From Oscillospiraceae bacterium (GTDB lineage: Bacteria > Bacillota > Clostridia > Oscillospirales > Ruminococcaceae): a DNA stretch of 64,000 bases. The position numbers and the translations under genes were made by a program. The stretch's first letter is position 1. Each line of letters starts with the position of its first letter. The notes under the pieces are model-generated. The model ran no database searches. It was not told where the DNA came from and worked only from the letters and a program-made list of their open reading frames with translations. This document shows positions 26,996 through 35,467 of the stretch, piece after piece. The stretch is taken from NCBI GenBank assembly GCA_900768995.1, contig CAAGEZ010000030.1:1-64000 (forward strand), read 5' to 3'.

Positions 26996-27954
26996 AAAAA
27001 TACATCATAAACTCCAACGATGCAGGGCAGCGTGTGGATAAATTCATACAAAAAGCCGCACCGAAGCTGCCCCAGAGCGCAATGTATAAGGGTATCCGCA
27101 CGAAAAACATCAAGCTCAACCGCAAGCGGTGCGAGATATCCACCCGACTTTCCGAGGGAGATGTGCTGGAGCTGTATCTTCCCGATGAATTTTTCGGGGA
27201 GGAAAATTCCAAGGAAAAATACACATTTCTCAAAGCTCCAAAGGACATTTCTGTCATCTATGAGGACGAAAATATCCTGCTCATCGACAAGAAAAACGGG
27301 CTTGTGGTCCACGAGGACAATGACGGAACGGTGGACACTCTCGTAAACCGTATGCAGCATTATCTTTACGCAAAAGGGGAGTATGACCCTGCGGACGAAA
27401 ACAGCTTCACCCCTTCTCTCTGCAATCGTCTCGACAGGAACACGGGAGGCATTGTCATAGCCGCCAAAAATGCGGAATCCCTGCGCATTCTCAATCAGAA
27501 GATAAAGGACAGGGAGCTTGAAAAGAAATATCTTTGCATTGTTGTGGGAGTGCCGCCGAAAAAATCCGACACAATGACCCACTATCTTTTCAAGGACAGC
27601 AAGACCAACACCGTCACCGTTTCCGACAAAAAGACCGACCGCAACAAGACTATCATCACAAAGTACAGAGTGCTGAAAAACGACGGAAAGCTGAGTCTTG
27701 TGGAGGTGGAGCTGCTTACGGGCAGAACTCACCAGATTCGTGCACATATGGCGTATATCGGCTGTCCGCTCCTGGGCGATGGAAAGTACGGCAGCAACAA
27801 GGTGAACAGGAGCTATGGAATAAAAACTCAGGCGCTGTATTCCTACAAGCTTAAGTTTACATTCACCACCGACGGCGGCATACTCCAATACCTTAACGGC
27901 AGGGAGTTTACAGCTCCTGATGTGTGGTTTGAGAATATGTTCCTTGATAAATAA
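26992..27954 (+). CDS. RluA-family pseudouridine synthase
   Basis: A 320-residue RNA-modifying enzyme. An N-terminal S4 RNA-binding domain (about 1-65, from IINSNDAGQRVDKFI) is followed by the RluA catalytic domain with the key aspartate in NRLDRNTGGIVI. The family's C-terminal TGRTHQIRAHMAYIG and LLGDGKYG are present. It isomerises uridines in 23S rRNA or tRNA; whether it corresponds to RluC, RluD or another paralogue is not clear. The start codon overlaps the stop of the preceding gene, so translation is probably coupled. Confidence 0.93.
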   Translation: MKKYIINSNDAGQRVDKFIQKAAPKLPQSAMYKGIRTKNIKLNRKRCEISTRLSEGDVLELYLPDEFFGEENSKEKYTFLKAPKDISVIYEDENILLIDKKNGLVVHEDNDGTVDTLVNRMQHYLYAKGEYDPADENSFTPSLCNRLDRNTGGIVIAAKNAESLRILNQKIKDRELEKKYLCIVVGVPPKKSDTMTHYLFKDSKTNTVTVSDKKTDRNKTIITKYRVLKNDGKLSLVEVELLTGRTHQIRAHMAYIGCPLLGDGKYGSNKVNRSYGIKTQALYSYKLKFTFTTDGGILQYLNGREFTAPDVWFENMFLDK

Positions 27955-27982
27955 TATTAACTCTATGTTCACAGAAAGTTTG

Positions 27983-28011
27983 TTGTAATATCTCTCAAAC
28001 ATTCGTATAAT
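27983..28011 (+). promoter_or_regulatory. Promoter of the marR-ABC exporter operon
   Basis: TTGTAA (27983-27988), a 17-bp spacer, and TATAAT (28006-28011). The palindromic operator at 28012-28048 begins immediately after the -10, where a repressor would block transcription. Confidence 0.75.
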
Positions 28012-28048
28012 AAATGTTAGACTTCTAACTGATAGATGTCTAACATTT
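28012..28048 (+). promoter_or_regulatory. Palindromic operator, probably for the MarR regulator
   Basis: An 11-bp perfect inverted repeat (AAATGTTAGAC / GTCTAACATTT) encloses two copies of the palindrome TAGANNTCTA (28018-28027 and 28033-28042), 15 bp centre to centre. It lies between the -10 and the marR start codon. The same repeat followed by TTATTTTT could also form a terminator hairpin for the upstream rluA transcript. Confidence 0.65.
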
Positions 28049-28073
28049 ATTTTTCTCTAAGGGAGGGGATATA

Positions 28074-28610
28074 GTGACAGGCTCAGAAGGAGCAAATCCT
28101 GACAGAGAGGAGCATATCGGAAAATACATCAACCGCCTTTCAAAGGATATCAGATATGCCATCAACGGTTATCTTCTTGAAAAAGGATATACAATGACAG
28201 GCGAGCAGTGCAGGATACTGGGCTACATCAGATACTGCAACGATCACGGAGACTGTGTTTACCAAAAGGATATCGAAAACAGCTTCGGTATAAAGCGTTC
28301 CTCCGTGGCAAGCATTCTTGCCAATATGGAAAAGGGCGGGTATATTGTCCGTGAGGTGGACGGTGCCGATGCCAGAGTAAAAAGGGTTATCCTTACCGAA
28401 CAGGGGCAGAAGCTCCAGCGGGAAATGGGGCTTACTATCCAGATGATAGAGGGCATCATAACCCGGAATATGTCGGATAAGGATATATCCGAGCTTATAA
28501 GGCTCACATCTCTTGCAATTTCCAACATAGAATCCTCGGGATTTCTCGGGGACTGCTGCGGAAAGGACAGAGAAAAATCAAAAGAAAAGGAGACTTCTGA
28601 CAAATGCTGA
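28074..28610 (+). CDS. MarR-family transcriptional regulator
   Basis: A 178-residue winged-helix regulator. Its helix-turn-helix and wing are in YQKDIENSFGIKRSSVASIL and YIVREVDGADARVKRVILT (about 62-105). The start is a GTG with GGGAGGGG upstream. The C-terminus ends in a Cys/Lys-rich tail (GDCCGKDREKSKEK). It overlaps the first ABC exporter gene by 7 bases. A MarR gene leading a heterodimeric ABC exporter operon is a common Firmicutes arrangement in which the repressor senses an exported compound. Confidence 0.93.
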   Translation: MTGSEGANPDREEHIGKYINRLSKDIRYAINGYLLEKGYTMTGEQCRILGYIRYCNDHGDCVYQKDIENSFGIKRSSVASILANMEKGGYIVREVDGADARVKRVILTEQGQKLQREMGLTIQMIEGIITRNMSDKDISELIRLTSLAISNIESSGFLGDCCGKDREKSKEKETSDKC

Positions 28611-30334
28611 AAAAACTGTTGTCTTGCGTTGGCGAGTACAAAAAGTATGCAATACTTACTCCCATCGTAATGCTCGGCGAGGTCGCTATGGAGGTGCTCA
28701 TACCTCTTGTAATGGCATTTATGGTGGACAACGGCATAAACGGAAATGACACCGTTTATACCGTGAAAATGGGTCTGCTTATGGTGCTTATGGCGTTCTT
28801 CTCCCTTGCCTGCGGTGCTCTTGGCGGAAAATTCGCAGCTCAGGCAGGTATGGGCTTTGCAAAAAATGTTAGAAAGAAGCTTTTTGACAAGGTGCAGGAC
28901 TTTTCCTTTGCCAATGTGGACAAATTCTCCACAGCTTCTCTCGTAACAAGACTTACCACCGACGTTACAAACGTTCAGAACACATTTATGATGATAATAA
29001 GAATGGCTGTGCGCTCGCCTTTTATGTTCATCTTTGCGCTGATAATGGCAATATCCATCAATGCAAAGCTTGCCACCGTCTTTCTCATTGCTATACCTGT
29101 TCTGGTAGTCGGAATGGCGCTCATCATCTCAAAGGCATTCCCCAGATTTGAGAAAATGCTCAGCAAGTATGATGCACTGAACTCCCGTGTTCAGGAAAAC
29201 CTTATCGGTATCAGAGTTGTAAAGGCATTCGTCCGTGAAAAATTTGAGGGCGAGAAATTCATCGCATCTGCCGATGATGTCCGTGATGCACAGGTACAGG
29301 CTGAAAAGCTTGTCATTCTCGGTCAGCCCCTTATGCAGATAGCAATGTATGCCTGCATCGTAGCCGTTATCTACTTCGGCGGAACAATGGTGATCGGCGG
29401 CAATATGCTTATCGGTCAGCTTTCAAGCTTCATCACATACATCACTCAGATACTTATGTCCCTTATGATGCTCTCGATGATATTCGTTATGACCACTATC
29501 TCAATGGCATCAATGCACAGAATCGTTGAGATCTTCGATGAGGTTCCCGACATCAACGACGACAATGCAGATCCCGCACTTTTCCCCGCTGACGGCAGCA
29601 TTGTTTTCGACAATGTTTCTTTCAGCTATGCAAAGGACGAGAACAATCTCAACCTGAAAAACATTGATATTAGCATCAAATCGGGCGAGACTATCGGCGT
29701 TATCGGCGGAACAGGCTCGGCAAAATCCACTCTTGTTCAGCTTATACCCCGACTTTATGATGTAACAGACGGACGTATCCTCGTAGGCGGACACGATGTA
29801 AGGGATTATAAGATAGACAACCTCAGAAACGAGGTCGCAATGGTTCTGCAGAAAAACGTGCTTTTCTCCGGAACTATCAAGGACAACCTCCGCTGGGGCG
29901 ATGAAAACGCCACCGATGAGGAAATTATCGAGGCTTGCAAGCAGGCTCAGGCTCACGACTTTGTAATGAGCTTCCCCGACGGCTATGACACCGATCTCGG
30001 ACAGGGCGGCGTAAACGTTTCTGGCGGTCAGAAGCAGAGACTTTGTATCGCCAGAGCGCTTCTCAAAAAGCCTAAGATAGTCATTCTCGATGACTCCACA
30101 AGTGCCGTTGATACCGCAACGGACGCAAATATCCGTCACGCTTTCAAGACAGAGCTTGCGGACACCACCACTATCATAATCGCCCAGCGTATCTCTTCTG
30201 TTTCCGAAGCCGACAGGATAATCGTCCTCGATGACGGAAAGATAGACGCATTCGACACTCACGAAAATCTGCTCAGGAACAACGAAATTTACCGTGAAGT
30301 TTACAATTCACAGCAGAAAGGAGCTGAAGAATAA
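28604..30334 (+). CDS. ABC exporter half-transporter, degenerate-site subunit
   Basis: A 576-residue fusion of a six-helix membrane domain (about 1-310) and a nucleotide-binding domain (about 335-570). The Walker A is GGTGSAKST, the signature VSGGQKQR, and Walker B reads IVILDD. Asp497 replaces the usual catalytic glutamate, the hallmark of the non-hydrolysing site in heterodimeric exporters such as TM287/288, BmrCD and LmrCD. It overlaps the next gene by one base and should form a heterodimer with that product. The substrate is unknown, perhaps drugs or peptides. Confidence 0.94.
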   Translation: MLKKLLSCVGEYKKYAILTPIVMLGEVAMEVLIPLVMAFMVDNGINGNDTVYTVKMGLLMVLMAFFSLACGALGGKFAAQAGMGFAKNVRKKLFDKVQDFSFANVDKFSTASLVTRLTTDVTNVQNTFMMIIRMAVRSPFMFIFALIMAISINAKLATVFLIAIPVLVVGMALIISKAFPRFEKMLSKYDALNSRVQENLIGIRVVKAFVREKFEGEKFIASADDVRDAQVQAEKLVILGQPLMQIAMYACIVAVIYFGGTMVIGGNMLIGQLSSFITYITQILMSLMMLSMIFVMTTISMASMHRIVEIFDEVPDINDDNADPALFPADGSIVFDNVSFSYAKDENNLNLKNIDISIKSGETIGVIGGTGSAKSTLVQLIPRLYDVTDGRILVGGHDVRDYKIDNLRNEVAMVLQKNVLFSGTIKDNLRWGDENATDEEIIEACKQAQAHDFVMSFPDGYDTDLGQGGVNVSGGQKQRLCIARALLKKPKIVILDDSTSAVDTATDANIRHAFKTELADTTTIIIAQRISSVSEADRIIVLDDGKIDAFDTHENLLRNNEIYREVYNSQQKGAEE

Positions 30335-32241
30335 TGCCTCCACGCAAACAGGGACCTATGCAGAAGCCGGGAAATGCTGGAGCAGCATTCAAGAGGATTC
30401 TGAGCTATGCCAACGAATATAAAGGACTTATGGTGCTTGTCGTTATATTCATCATTTTCAGTTCGCTGGCAAGCATCATCGGCACATCGTTTTTGCAGTC
30501 CATAATCGATGATTACCTCACTCCTATGATAGGCAACAAGGACAGTACGCTTTTCAGCGGATTTGTGGCAACTCTTGTGAAGATGATATTCATATATGCT
30601 CTCGGTGCACTTTCCACCTTTGCATATGCAAGAATAATGCTCACAGTTTCCACAAAGACCCTTTTCAATCTGAGAAAAGACCTTTTCACTCATATGGAAA
30701 CTCTGCCTATCAAATACTTTGACACCCACACCCACGGCGATATAATGAGCCGCTACACAAACGATATCGATACTATCCGTGAAATGATGTCAAACTCCAT
30801 TGCAAGCTTTATTTCCTCGGGAATAACCGTTATCGGCGTTTTCGTTATGATGGTGTATTACAGCTGGCAGATGACTCTTATCGTCCTTGTAATGCTTGCC
30901 GTTCTCCTTTTTGTTACAGGAAAGATAGGCTCACAAAGCGGCAAATTCTTCAAGGAGCAGCAGAAGGAGATCGGTGCGGTCAACGGATATATTGAAGAAA
31001 TGATAGACGGTCAGAAGGTCGTTAAGGTTTTTGTTCACGAGGATAAGTCCAAGGCTGAGTTTGATAAGCTGAACTCCGCCCTCTGCGAAGCCTCCACAAA
31101 TGCAAACACTTTTGCGAACATTATGGGACCCGTAAACAACAACCTCGCATATATCCAGTACGCTATCCTTGCAGTTGTGGGAAGTATCCTTGCCATAAAC
31201 GGCGTTCACTCCTTTGCAGGACTTATCCAGATAGGTACAGTCGTTACATTCCTCCAGTTCTCAAGAAACTTCTCAATGCCTCTTTCTCAGGTGGCACAGC
31301 AGTTCAACGCAGTTCTTTCCGCACTTGCAGGTGCAGAGCGTATCTTTGCTCTCATTGACGAAAAGTCCGAGACAGATGACGGCTATGTAACTCTCGTAAA
31401 TGCGAATGTTCAGCCCGACGGAACAATTACCGAGAGCGATAAGCGCACAGGTGTATGGGCTTGGAAGCACCCCCATAAGGCTGACGGAACGATCACCTAC
31501 ACAAAGGTGGAGGGCAGGGTCGAGTTTGACGATGTAACATTCGGATACGAAGAGAACAAGACCGTCCTTAACGGCGTGAGCCTTTACGCAAAGCCGGGAC
31601 AGAAAATCGCATTTGTTGGCTCAACAGGTGCAGGCAAGACTACTATTACAAACCTAATCAACAGATTTTATGATGTTCCCGACGGCAAGATCCGCTATGA
31701 CGGCATCAACATCAACAAGATAAAGAAAGATGACCTTAGACGCTCACTGTCAATGGTTCTTCAGGACACACACCTTTTCACAGGCACAGTTATGGAGAAT
31801 ATCCGCTACGGAAAGCTTGACGCTACCGATGATGATGTAATAGCTGCCGCAAAGCTTGCGAATGCCGATACATTCATCAAGCATCTCCCCGAGGGTTACA
31901 ACACAATGCTCACATCTGACGGCGCAAACCTTTCACAGGGTCAGAGACAGCTTCTTGCAATCGCCCGTGCAGCGGTGGCAGACCCTCCCGTTCTTATCCT
32001 TGACGAAGCAACATCATCAATCGATACAAGAACGGAAGCCCTTATCGAAAAGGGTATGGACAGCCTGATGAACGGCAGAACGGTATTCGTTATCGCCCAC
32101 AGACTTTCCACCGTAAGAAACTCCAATGCAATAATGGTTCTCGAACACGGAAACATCATCGAGCGTGGAGATCACGAACAGCTTATCGCCCAGAAGGGCA
32201 AGTATTACCAGCTCTACACTGGAATGTTCGAGCTTAGCTGA
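30334..32241 (+). CDS. ABC exporter half-transporter, catalytic subunit
   Basis: A 635-residue partner of the preceding subunit. Six membrane helices (about 25-330) precede a nucleotide-binding domain with Walker A GSTGAGKTT, signature LSQGQRQLL and Walker B LILDEATSS, where Glu558 is the catalytic base. An insertion of about 40 residues (near 355-395, including TGVWAWKHPHKADG) lies between the membrane domain and the NBD, as in the longer subunit of these pairs. Its start codon overlaps the previous stop (TAATG). The operon ends at a strong terminator. Confidence 0.95.
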   Translation: MPPRKQGPMQKPGNAGAAFKRILSYANEYKGLMVLVVIFIIFSSLASIIGTSFLQSIIDDYLTPMIGNKDSTLFSGFVATLVKMIFIYALGALSTFAYARIMLTVSTKTLFNLRKDLFTHMETLPIKYFDTHTHGDIMSRYTNDIDTIREMMSNSIASFISSGITVIGVFVMMVYYSWQMTLIVLVMLAVLLFVTGKIGSQSGKFFKEQQKEIGAVNGYIEEMIDGQKVVKVFVHEDKSKAEFDKLNSALCEASTNANTFANIMGPVNNNLAYIQYAILAVVGSILAINGVHSFAGLIQIGTVVTFLQFSRNFSMPLSQVAQQFNAVLSALAGAERIFALIDEKSETDDGYVTLVNANVQPDGTITESDKRTGVWAWKHPHKADGTITYTKVEGRVEFDDVTFGYEENKTVLNGVSLYAKPGQKIAFVGSTGAGKTTITNLINRFYDVPDGKIRYDGININKIKKDDLRRSLSMVLQDTHLFTGTVMENIRYGKLDATDDDVIAAAKLANADTFIKHLPEGYNTMLTSDGANLSQGQRQLLAIARAAVADPPVLILDEATSSIDTRTEALIEKGMDSLMNGRTVFVIAHRLSTVRNSNAIMVLEHGNIIERGDHEQLIAQKGKYYQLYTGMFELS

Positions 32242-32263
32242 TAATGATAATATTAAACAAAAA

Positions 32264-32297
32264 ATGCTGCCTGAATCATTTCGGGCAGCATTTTTTG
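32264..32297 (+). terminator. Terminator of the ABC exporter operon
   Basis: A 12-bp stem with one wobble pair (ATGCTGCCTGAA / TTCGGGCAGCAT), four-base loop, A-run before and T-run after. Confidence 0.92.
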
Positions 32298-32322
32298 TAT
32301 CACTTTGAGAGTATTAGAGCAT

Positions 32323-32359
32323 AAAAAACGGCTGCCCGAGAATATCGGACAGCCGTTTT
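32323..32359 (-). terminator. Terminator of the AspT-family transporter gene
   Basis: A 15-bp stem with one mismatch (32325-32339 pairs with 32345-32359; core CGGCTG/CAGCCG) and a T-run on the minus strand. It is placed 10 bases after the transporter stop codon. Confidence 0.88.
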
Positions 32360-32368
32360 GTGTTTATC

Positions 32369-33643
32369 TTACATACCGATCAGTGAAATGGGGTCGGGGA
32401 AAAGTACGATAATGAACTGAGAAACAAGAACAACGGCAATGAGGGCGATAGGATAAGAAGCTGCATATGCAGAAGCAACATCGTCAGTCTTTGCAACATT
32501 GATAAGTGTTCCCAGGGCGGGAGTAGAAGTCATACCGCCTGTGATACCGCCAAGGTTGTTGAAGAGAGGAAGCTTGATAACATACTTTGCAATGATGAAG
32601 CCAACGATCATAGGAATGAGGGTCATAATTGCGCCGTAGAGGAAGTATGCAGGCTCAAAGTACTGAACGAAGCTTGCGCCGCCGGGGATACCGGCACCGA
32701 TAAGGAATGCCATAAGACCGAACTCACGGAAAATTTCAAGCATTTTCTTCTGAGGCTTCATACTAAGTGAACCGAAGTGACCGAAATGTGCGATAACGAG
32801 GGAAGAAAGGAGGCAGCCGCCTGTGGTTCCCAGGGAGAATGTGGAGGAGCCCATAGGAATTTTGATTCCACCCACGAAAATACCGATAACAACAGCAATT
32901 GCAAAGGGAGCAAGACCGAAGTTGTCAATGTCGAAATACTTGCCATTGTTGGCAGCCTTACCTGTATCAACGGAAGCTATTTTCTTCTTTTCCTCTTCAA
33001 GGTCAGCCTTGAGGAGCTTGGGAACGATCTGAACGAAAAGTACAACGCCCACAACGCCGAAGAGATAAGCAATACCGTGACCAACGGTAACGATGTCCTC
33101 AAATGCGGAAATAGCATCGGGATTGCCAGCATAAACCGAGCTGAGAGTGTCCTTTGCAGCGGAGAATGCAGGGGTGGAAGTAAGAGCTCCCGAAAGAAGA
33201 CCGACAGCCATTGATGTTCCGCAGCCAAGAACCTTGATGCAGAAAATTGTAGTCAGTCCACCGAGAAGAATGATAATAAGCGAAAGAAGAGCGTAGGACT
33301 TGAAGTTTTTCTTAAGGCTTGAGAAGAAGTTAGGACCTGCAATAAAGCCTACAGATGTTACGAACATTATTAGGCCGAGGTTTTCAATAATTTTGAGGAA
33401 ATTCTTTGAAAACTCTGCGGGAGCCCCCTTGTTGAGGGCAAAAGTTGTAACAAGATTGCTTCCCTCATTGGTGAAGCAGAATGCGCCGATCAGAAGAGCG
33501 ACGATGAACACGCCAGCTGTTCCGAGGGAAACGCCCTTTATTGTAACACGACCCAGCAGATAACCGAGACCCGCAACAATAAAGATGATGAACATCAGAA
33601 AGGTGATACCCGTAATTGATATCACGCCGTTTAAAAGAACCAT
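32369..33643 (-). CDS. AspT/SucE-family transporter, putative succinate exporter
   Basis: A 424-residue membrane protein with two homologous halves, each ending in the family signature: GLLSGALTSTPAFSAA (first half) and GGITGGMTSTPALGTL (second half). This is the aspartate:alanine exchanger (AAEx) family. It includes AspT and the succinate exporter SucE of Corynebacterium. Most members are about 540 residues with two RCK (TrkA_C) domains between the halves. Here a loop of only about 40 residues replaces them. It is encoded just downstream of, and in the same direction as, a full malate-to-succinate gene set, so succinate (or another C4-dicarboxylate) is the likely substrate. A large palindrome lies 30 bp before its start. 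Confidence 0.85.
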   Translation of the reverse strand: MVLLNGVISITGITFLMFIIFIVAGLGYLLGRVTIKGVSLGTAGVFIVALLIGAFCFTNEGSNLVTTFALNKGAPAEFSKNFLKIIENLGLIMFVTSVGFIAGPNFFSSLKKNFKSYALLSLIIILLGGLTTIFCIKVLGCGTSMAVGLLSGALTSTPAFSAAKDTLSSVYAGNPDAISAFEDIVTVGHGIAYLFGVVGVVLFVQIVPKLLKADLEEEKKKIASVDTGKAANNGKYFDIDNFGLAPFAIAVVIGIFVGGIKIPMGSSTFSLGTTGGCLLSSLVIAHFGHFGSLSMKPQKKMLEIFREFGLMAFLIGAGIPGGASFVQYFEPAYFLYGAIMTLIPMIVGFIIAKYVIKLPLFNNLGGITGGMTSTPALGTLINVAKTDDVASAYAASYPIALIAVVLVSQFIIVLFPDPISLIGM

Positions 33644-33673
33644 TGCGCCGATACCTCCATAATTTCTAAGACG

Positions 33674-33719
33674 GTCCGATCAAAGCACAATACTATAATA
33701 TATTGTAATTTGATCGGAC
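33674..33719. promoter_or_regulatory. 46-bp dyad upstream of the transporter gene
   Basis: The arms GTCCGATCAAA (33674-33684) and TTTGATCGGAC (33709-33719) are perfect inverted repeats. Inside them a second pair (ACAATA / TATTGT) surrounds CTATAATA, with symmetrical 2-base gaps. It overlaps the likely promoter/leader of the minus-strand transporter gene and has no T-run beyond it. I read it as an operator or leader hairpin, not a terminator. Confidence 0.55.
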
Positions 33720-33737
33720 AATCTTTATACATAGTTA

Positions 33738-33767
33738 CAAACCCCCGCAGAAAGGTGCAGGGGTTTG
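33738..33767 (-). other. Hairpin downstream of frdA
   Basis: The arms CAAACCCC / GGGGTTTG plus an inner GCA/TGC pair form a stem 85 bases after the frdA stop codon. There is no T-run on the minus strand, so it may act as a 3' stabiliser, a partial terminator or a processing site between frdA and the transporter. Confidence 0.45.
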
Positions 33768-33851
33768 AACAAAACGCTTATTAAATTATACTACAAAATT
33801 ACGTCAAAATAAAGTACAAAAGCAAAATTTTAACAGTAAATTTACTTATTC

Positions 33852-35453
33852 TCAATTTGCTCTTCTTGCGTAATCAGGGAGAAGCTTAGGAGAAACGATG
33901 TCGGAGGTGATACCGGCGGACTTCATCTCGTCAGCAAACTTGTTAACGTGGTCAAGAGTAAGCTTGCCAACAGTAACGTTCTTGTACTTGGCAGCAACGC
34001 TCTTGCCGGCATTTCTGCCGAATACGATAACGTCCAGGAGGGAGTTGCCCATAAGTCTGTTTCTGCCGTGGATACCGCCGACAGCCTCACCTGCAACATA
34101 GAGGTTCTCAATGTTGCTCATACCATCAACAGTGATGTCGATACCGCCGTTCTGGTAGTGAAGTGTAGGATAAATGAGGATAGGCTCCTTACGGATATCA
34201 ATGCCGTACTCCATAAACATTCTGAGCATAGCAGGAATTCTCTTCTCGATAGTGCCCTCGCCGTTCTTGAGCTCAATCATAGGAGTATCGAGCCAGATGC
34301 CTTCGCCGTCACCTGTGCTGATGCCCTTGTGTCTTGCCTTGCACTCTCTGATGATAGAGGAAGCGCAGATATCACGGGTCTCCAGGGGGTGCATAAATAC
34401 TTCGCCGTCACGGTTAACGAGCTTAGCACCGAGAGAACGAACCTTCTCAGTTACGAGAGCGCCGAAGATCTGCTCGGGGAATGCAGCACCTGTGGGGTGG
34501 TACTGGAGGGAGTCAGCATAAAGGAGCTTTGCGCCTGCACGGTATGCAAGAACAAGACCGTCAGCAGTAGCGCCGTAGTGGTTGGAGGTGGGGAAGCCCT
34601 GGTAATGAAGTCTGCCTGCACCGCCGGTAGCGATGATAACAGTCTTAGCCTTGGCAACCATTATCTCCTTGGTCTCCATATTCATAAGAACAGCACCTGC
34701 TGCCTTGCCCTGATCGTCAAGGATAAGCTCGATAGCAGCTGTGAAATCAACAACAGGGATCTGACGGTTAAGAACTTCGTCACGGAGAGTTTTCATAATT
34801 TCAGCACCGGAGTAGTCCTTGCAAGCGTGCATTCTCTTTCTGGAGGTTCCGCCGCCGTGAGTAGTTACCATTGTGCCGTCGGGTTCCTTATCGAACTCAA
34901 CGCCCAGCTCATTGAGCCACTTGATGCACTCGGGAGCATCGTTAACGAGCTTTGCAACCAGCTCGTGCTTGCCCTTGAAGTGACCGCCGCCGTAAACATC
35001 GACATAGTGGATAGCAGGGGAATCATTGGGCTTGTCAGCAGCCTGGATACCGCCCTCAGCCATCATAGTGTTGGCATCACCGATACGGAGCTTTGTAACG
35101 ATCATAACGTTAGCGCCGCCGTTGTGAGCCTCGATAGCAGCGGAAGAACCTGCTCCGCCGCCGCCGATGATGAGAACGTCAACATCATACTTGGGGTGCT
35201 CAAGGTCGATCTTAGCGGGATCGATACGGCTGTTAGCCTGAAGGAGGTCAGCCAGCTGATGAGGAACCTTTTCGCCCTTATTGGGACCGATCTTCAGCTC
35301 TTCAAACTCTGACTCAATGTAGTCGGGGTGGTAAGTCTTAAGAACCTCGTCCTTCTGCTCAGCAGTCATTCTTTCGGGCTCTAATGCTGCGTTTGCAGCT
35401 CTGTTGGCTTCGACCTTCTTGATCGAAGCAAGCATTTCTTCACTTGTGTACAT
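33852..35453 (-). CDS. frdA: Fumarate reductase flavoprotein subunit, soluble type
   Basis: A 533-residue flavoprotein of the SdhA/FrdA/NadB family. An N-terminal extension of about 90 residues precedes the FAD motif VLIIGGGGAGSSAA. The active-site residues align with E. coli FrdA: His319 (HPTG), Arg339 (TEKVR, proton-transfer Arg), His432 (LHYQNGG) and Arg466 (HGRNR). The histidine that covalently binds FAD in membrane FrdA/SdhA is replaced by Asn128 (NTMMAEGG), so FAD should be non-covalent. Partnered with the iron-sulfur subunit 14 bases upstream, it should reduce fumarate to succinate in the cytoplasm. No FrdC/FrdD anchor is present. The N-terminal extension may dock on the Hdr/Flx complex (inference). 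Confidence 0.9.
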   Translation of the reverse strand: MYTSEEMLASIKKVEANRAANAALEPERMTAEQKDEVLKTYHPDYIESEFEELKIGPNKGEKVPHQLADLLQANSRIDPAKIDLEHPKYDVDVLIIGGGGAGSSAAIEAHNGGANVMIVTKLRIGDANTMMAEGGIQAADKPNDSPAIHYVDVYGGGHFKGKHELVAKLVNDAPECIKWLNELGVEFDKEPDGTMVTTHGGGTSRKRMHACKDYSGAEIMKTLRDEVLNRQIPVVDFTAAIELILDDQGKAAGAVLMNMETKEIMVAKAKTVIIATGGAGRLHYQGFPTSNHYGATADGLVLAYRAGAKLLYADSLQYHPTGAAFPEQIFGALVTEKVRSLGAKLVNRDGEVFMHPLETRDICASSIIRECKARHKGISTGDGEGIWLDTPMIELKNGEGTIEKRIPAMLRMFMEYGIDIRKEPILIYPTLHYQNGGIDITVDGMSNIENLYVAGEAVGGIHGRNRLMGNSLLDVIVFGRNAGKSVAAKYKNVTVGKLTLDHVNKFADEMKSAGITSDIVSPKLLPDYARRAN

Positions 35454-35467
35454 TGTATTGCCCTCCC

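Noticed and set aside
33738..33767. Hairpin after frdA as a full Rho-independent terminator
   Set aside because: No T-run follows on the minus strand and the stem has an internal mismatch, so it is listed only as a hairpin.
33948..35312. A long open frame (454 codons) antisense to frdA
   Set aside because: Its translation shows no recognisable domain and is low-complexity Ser/Leu/Val-rich. It is the mirror of a highly biased codon set in a confident gene on the other strand.
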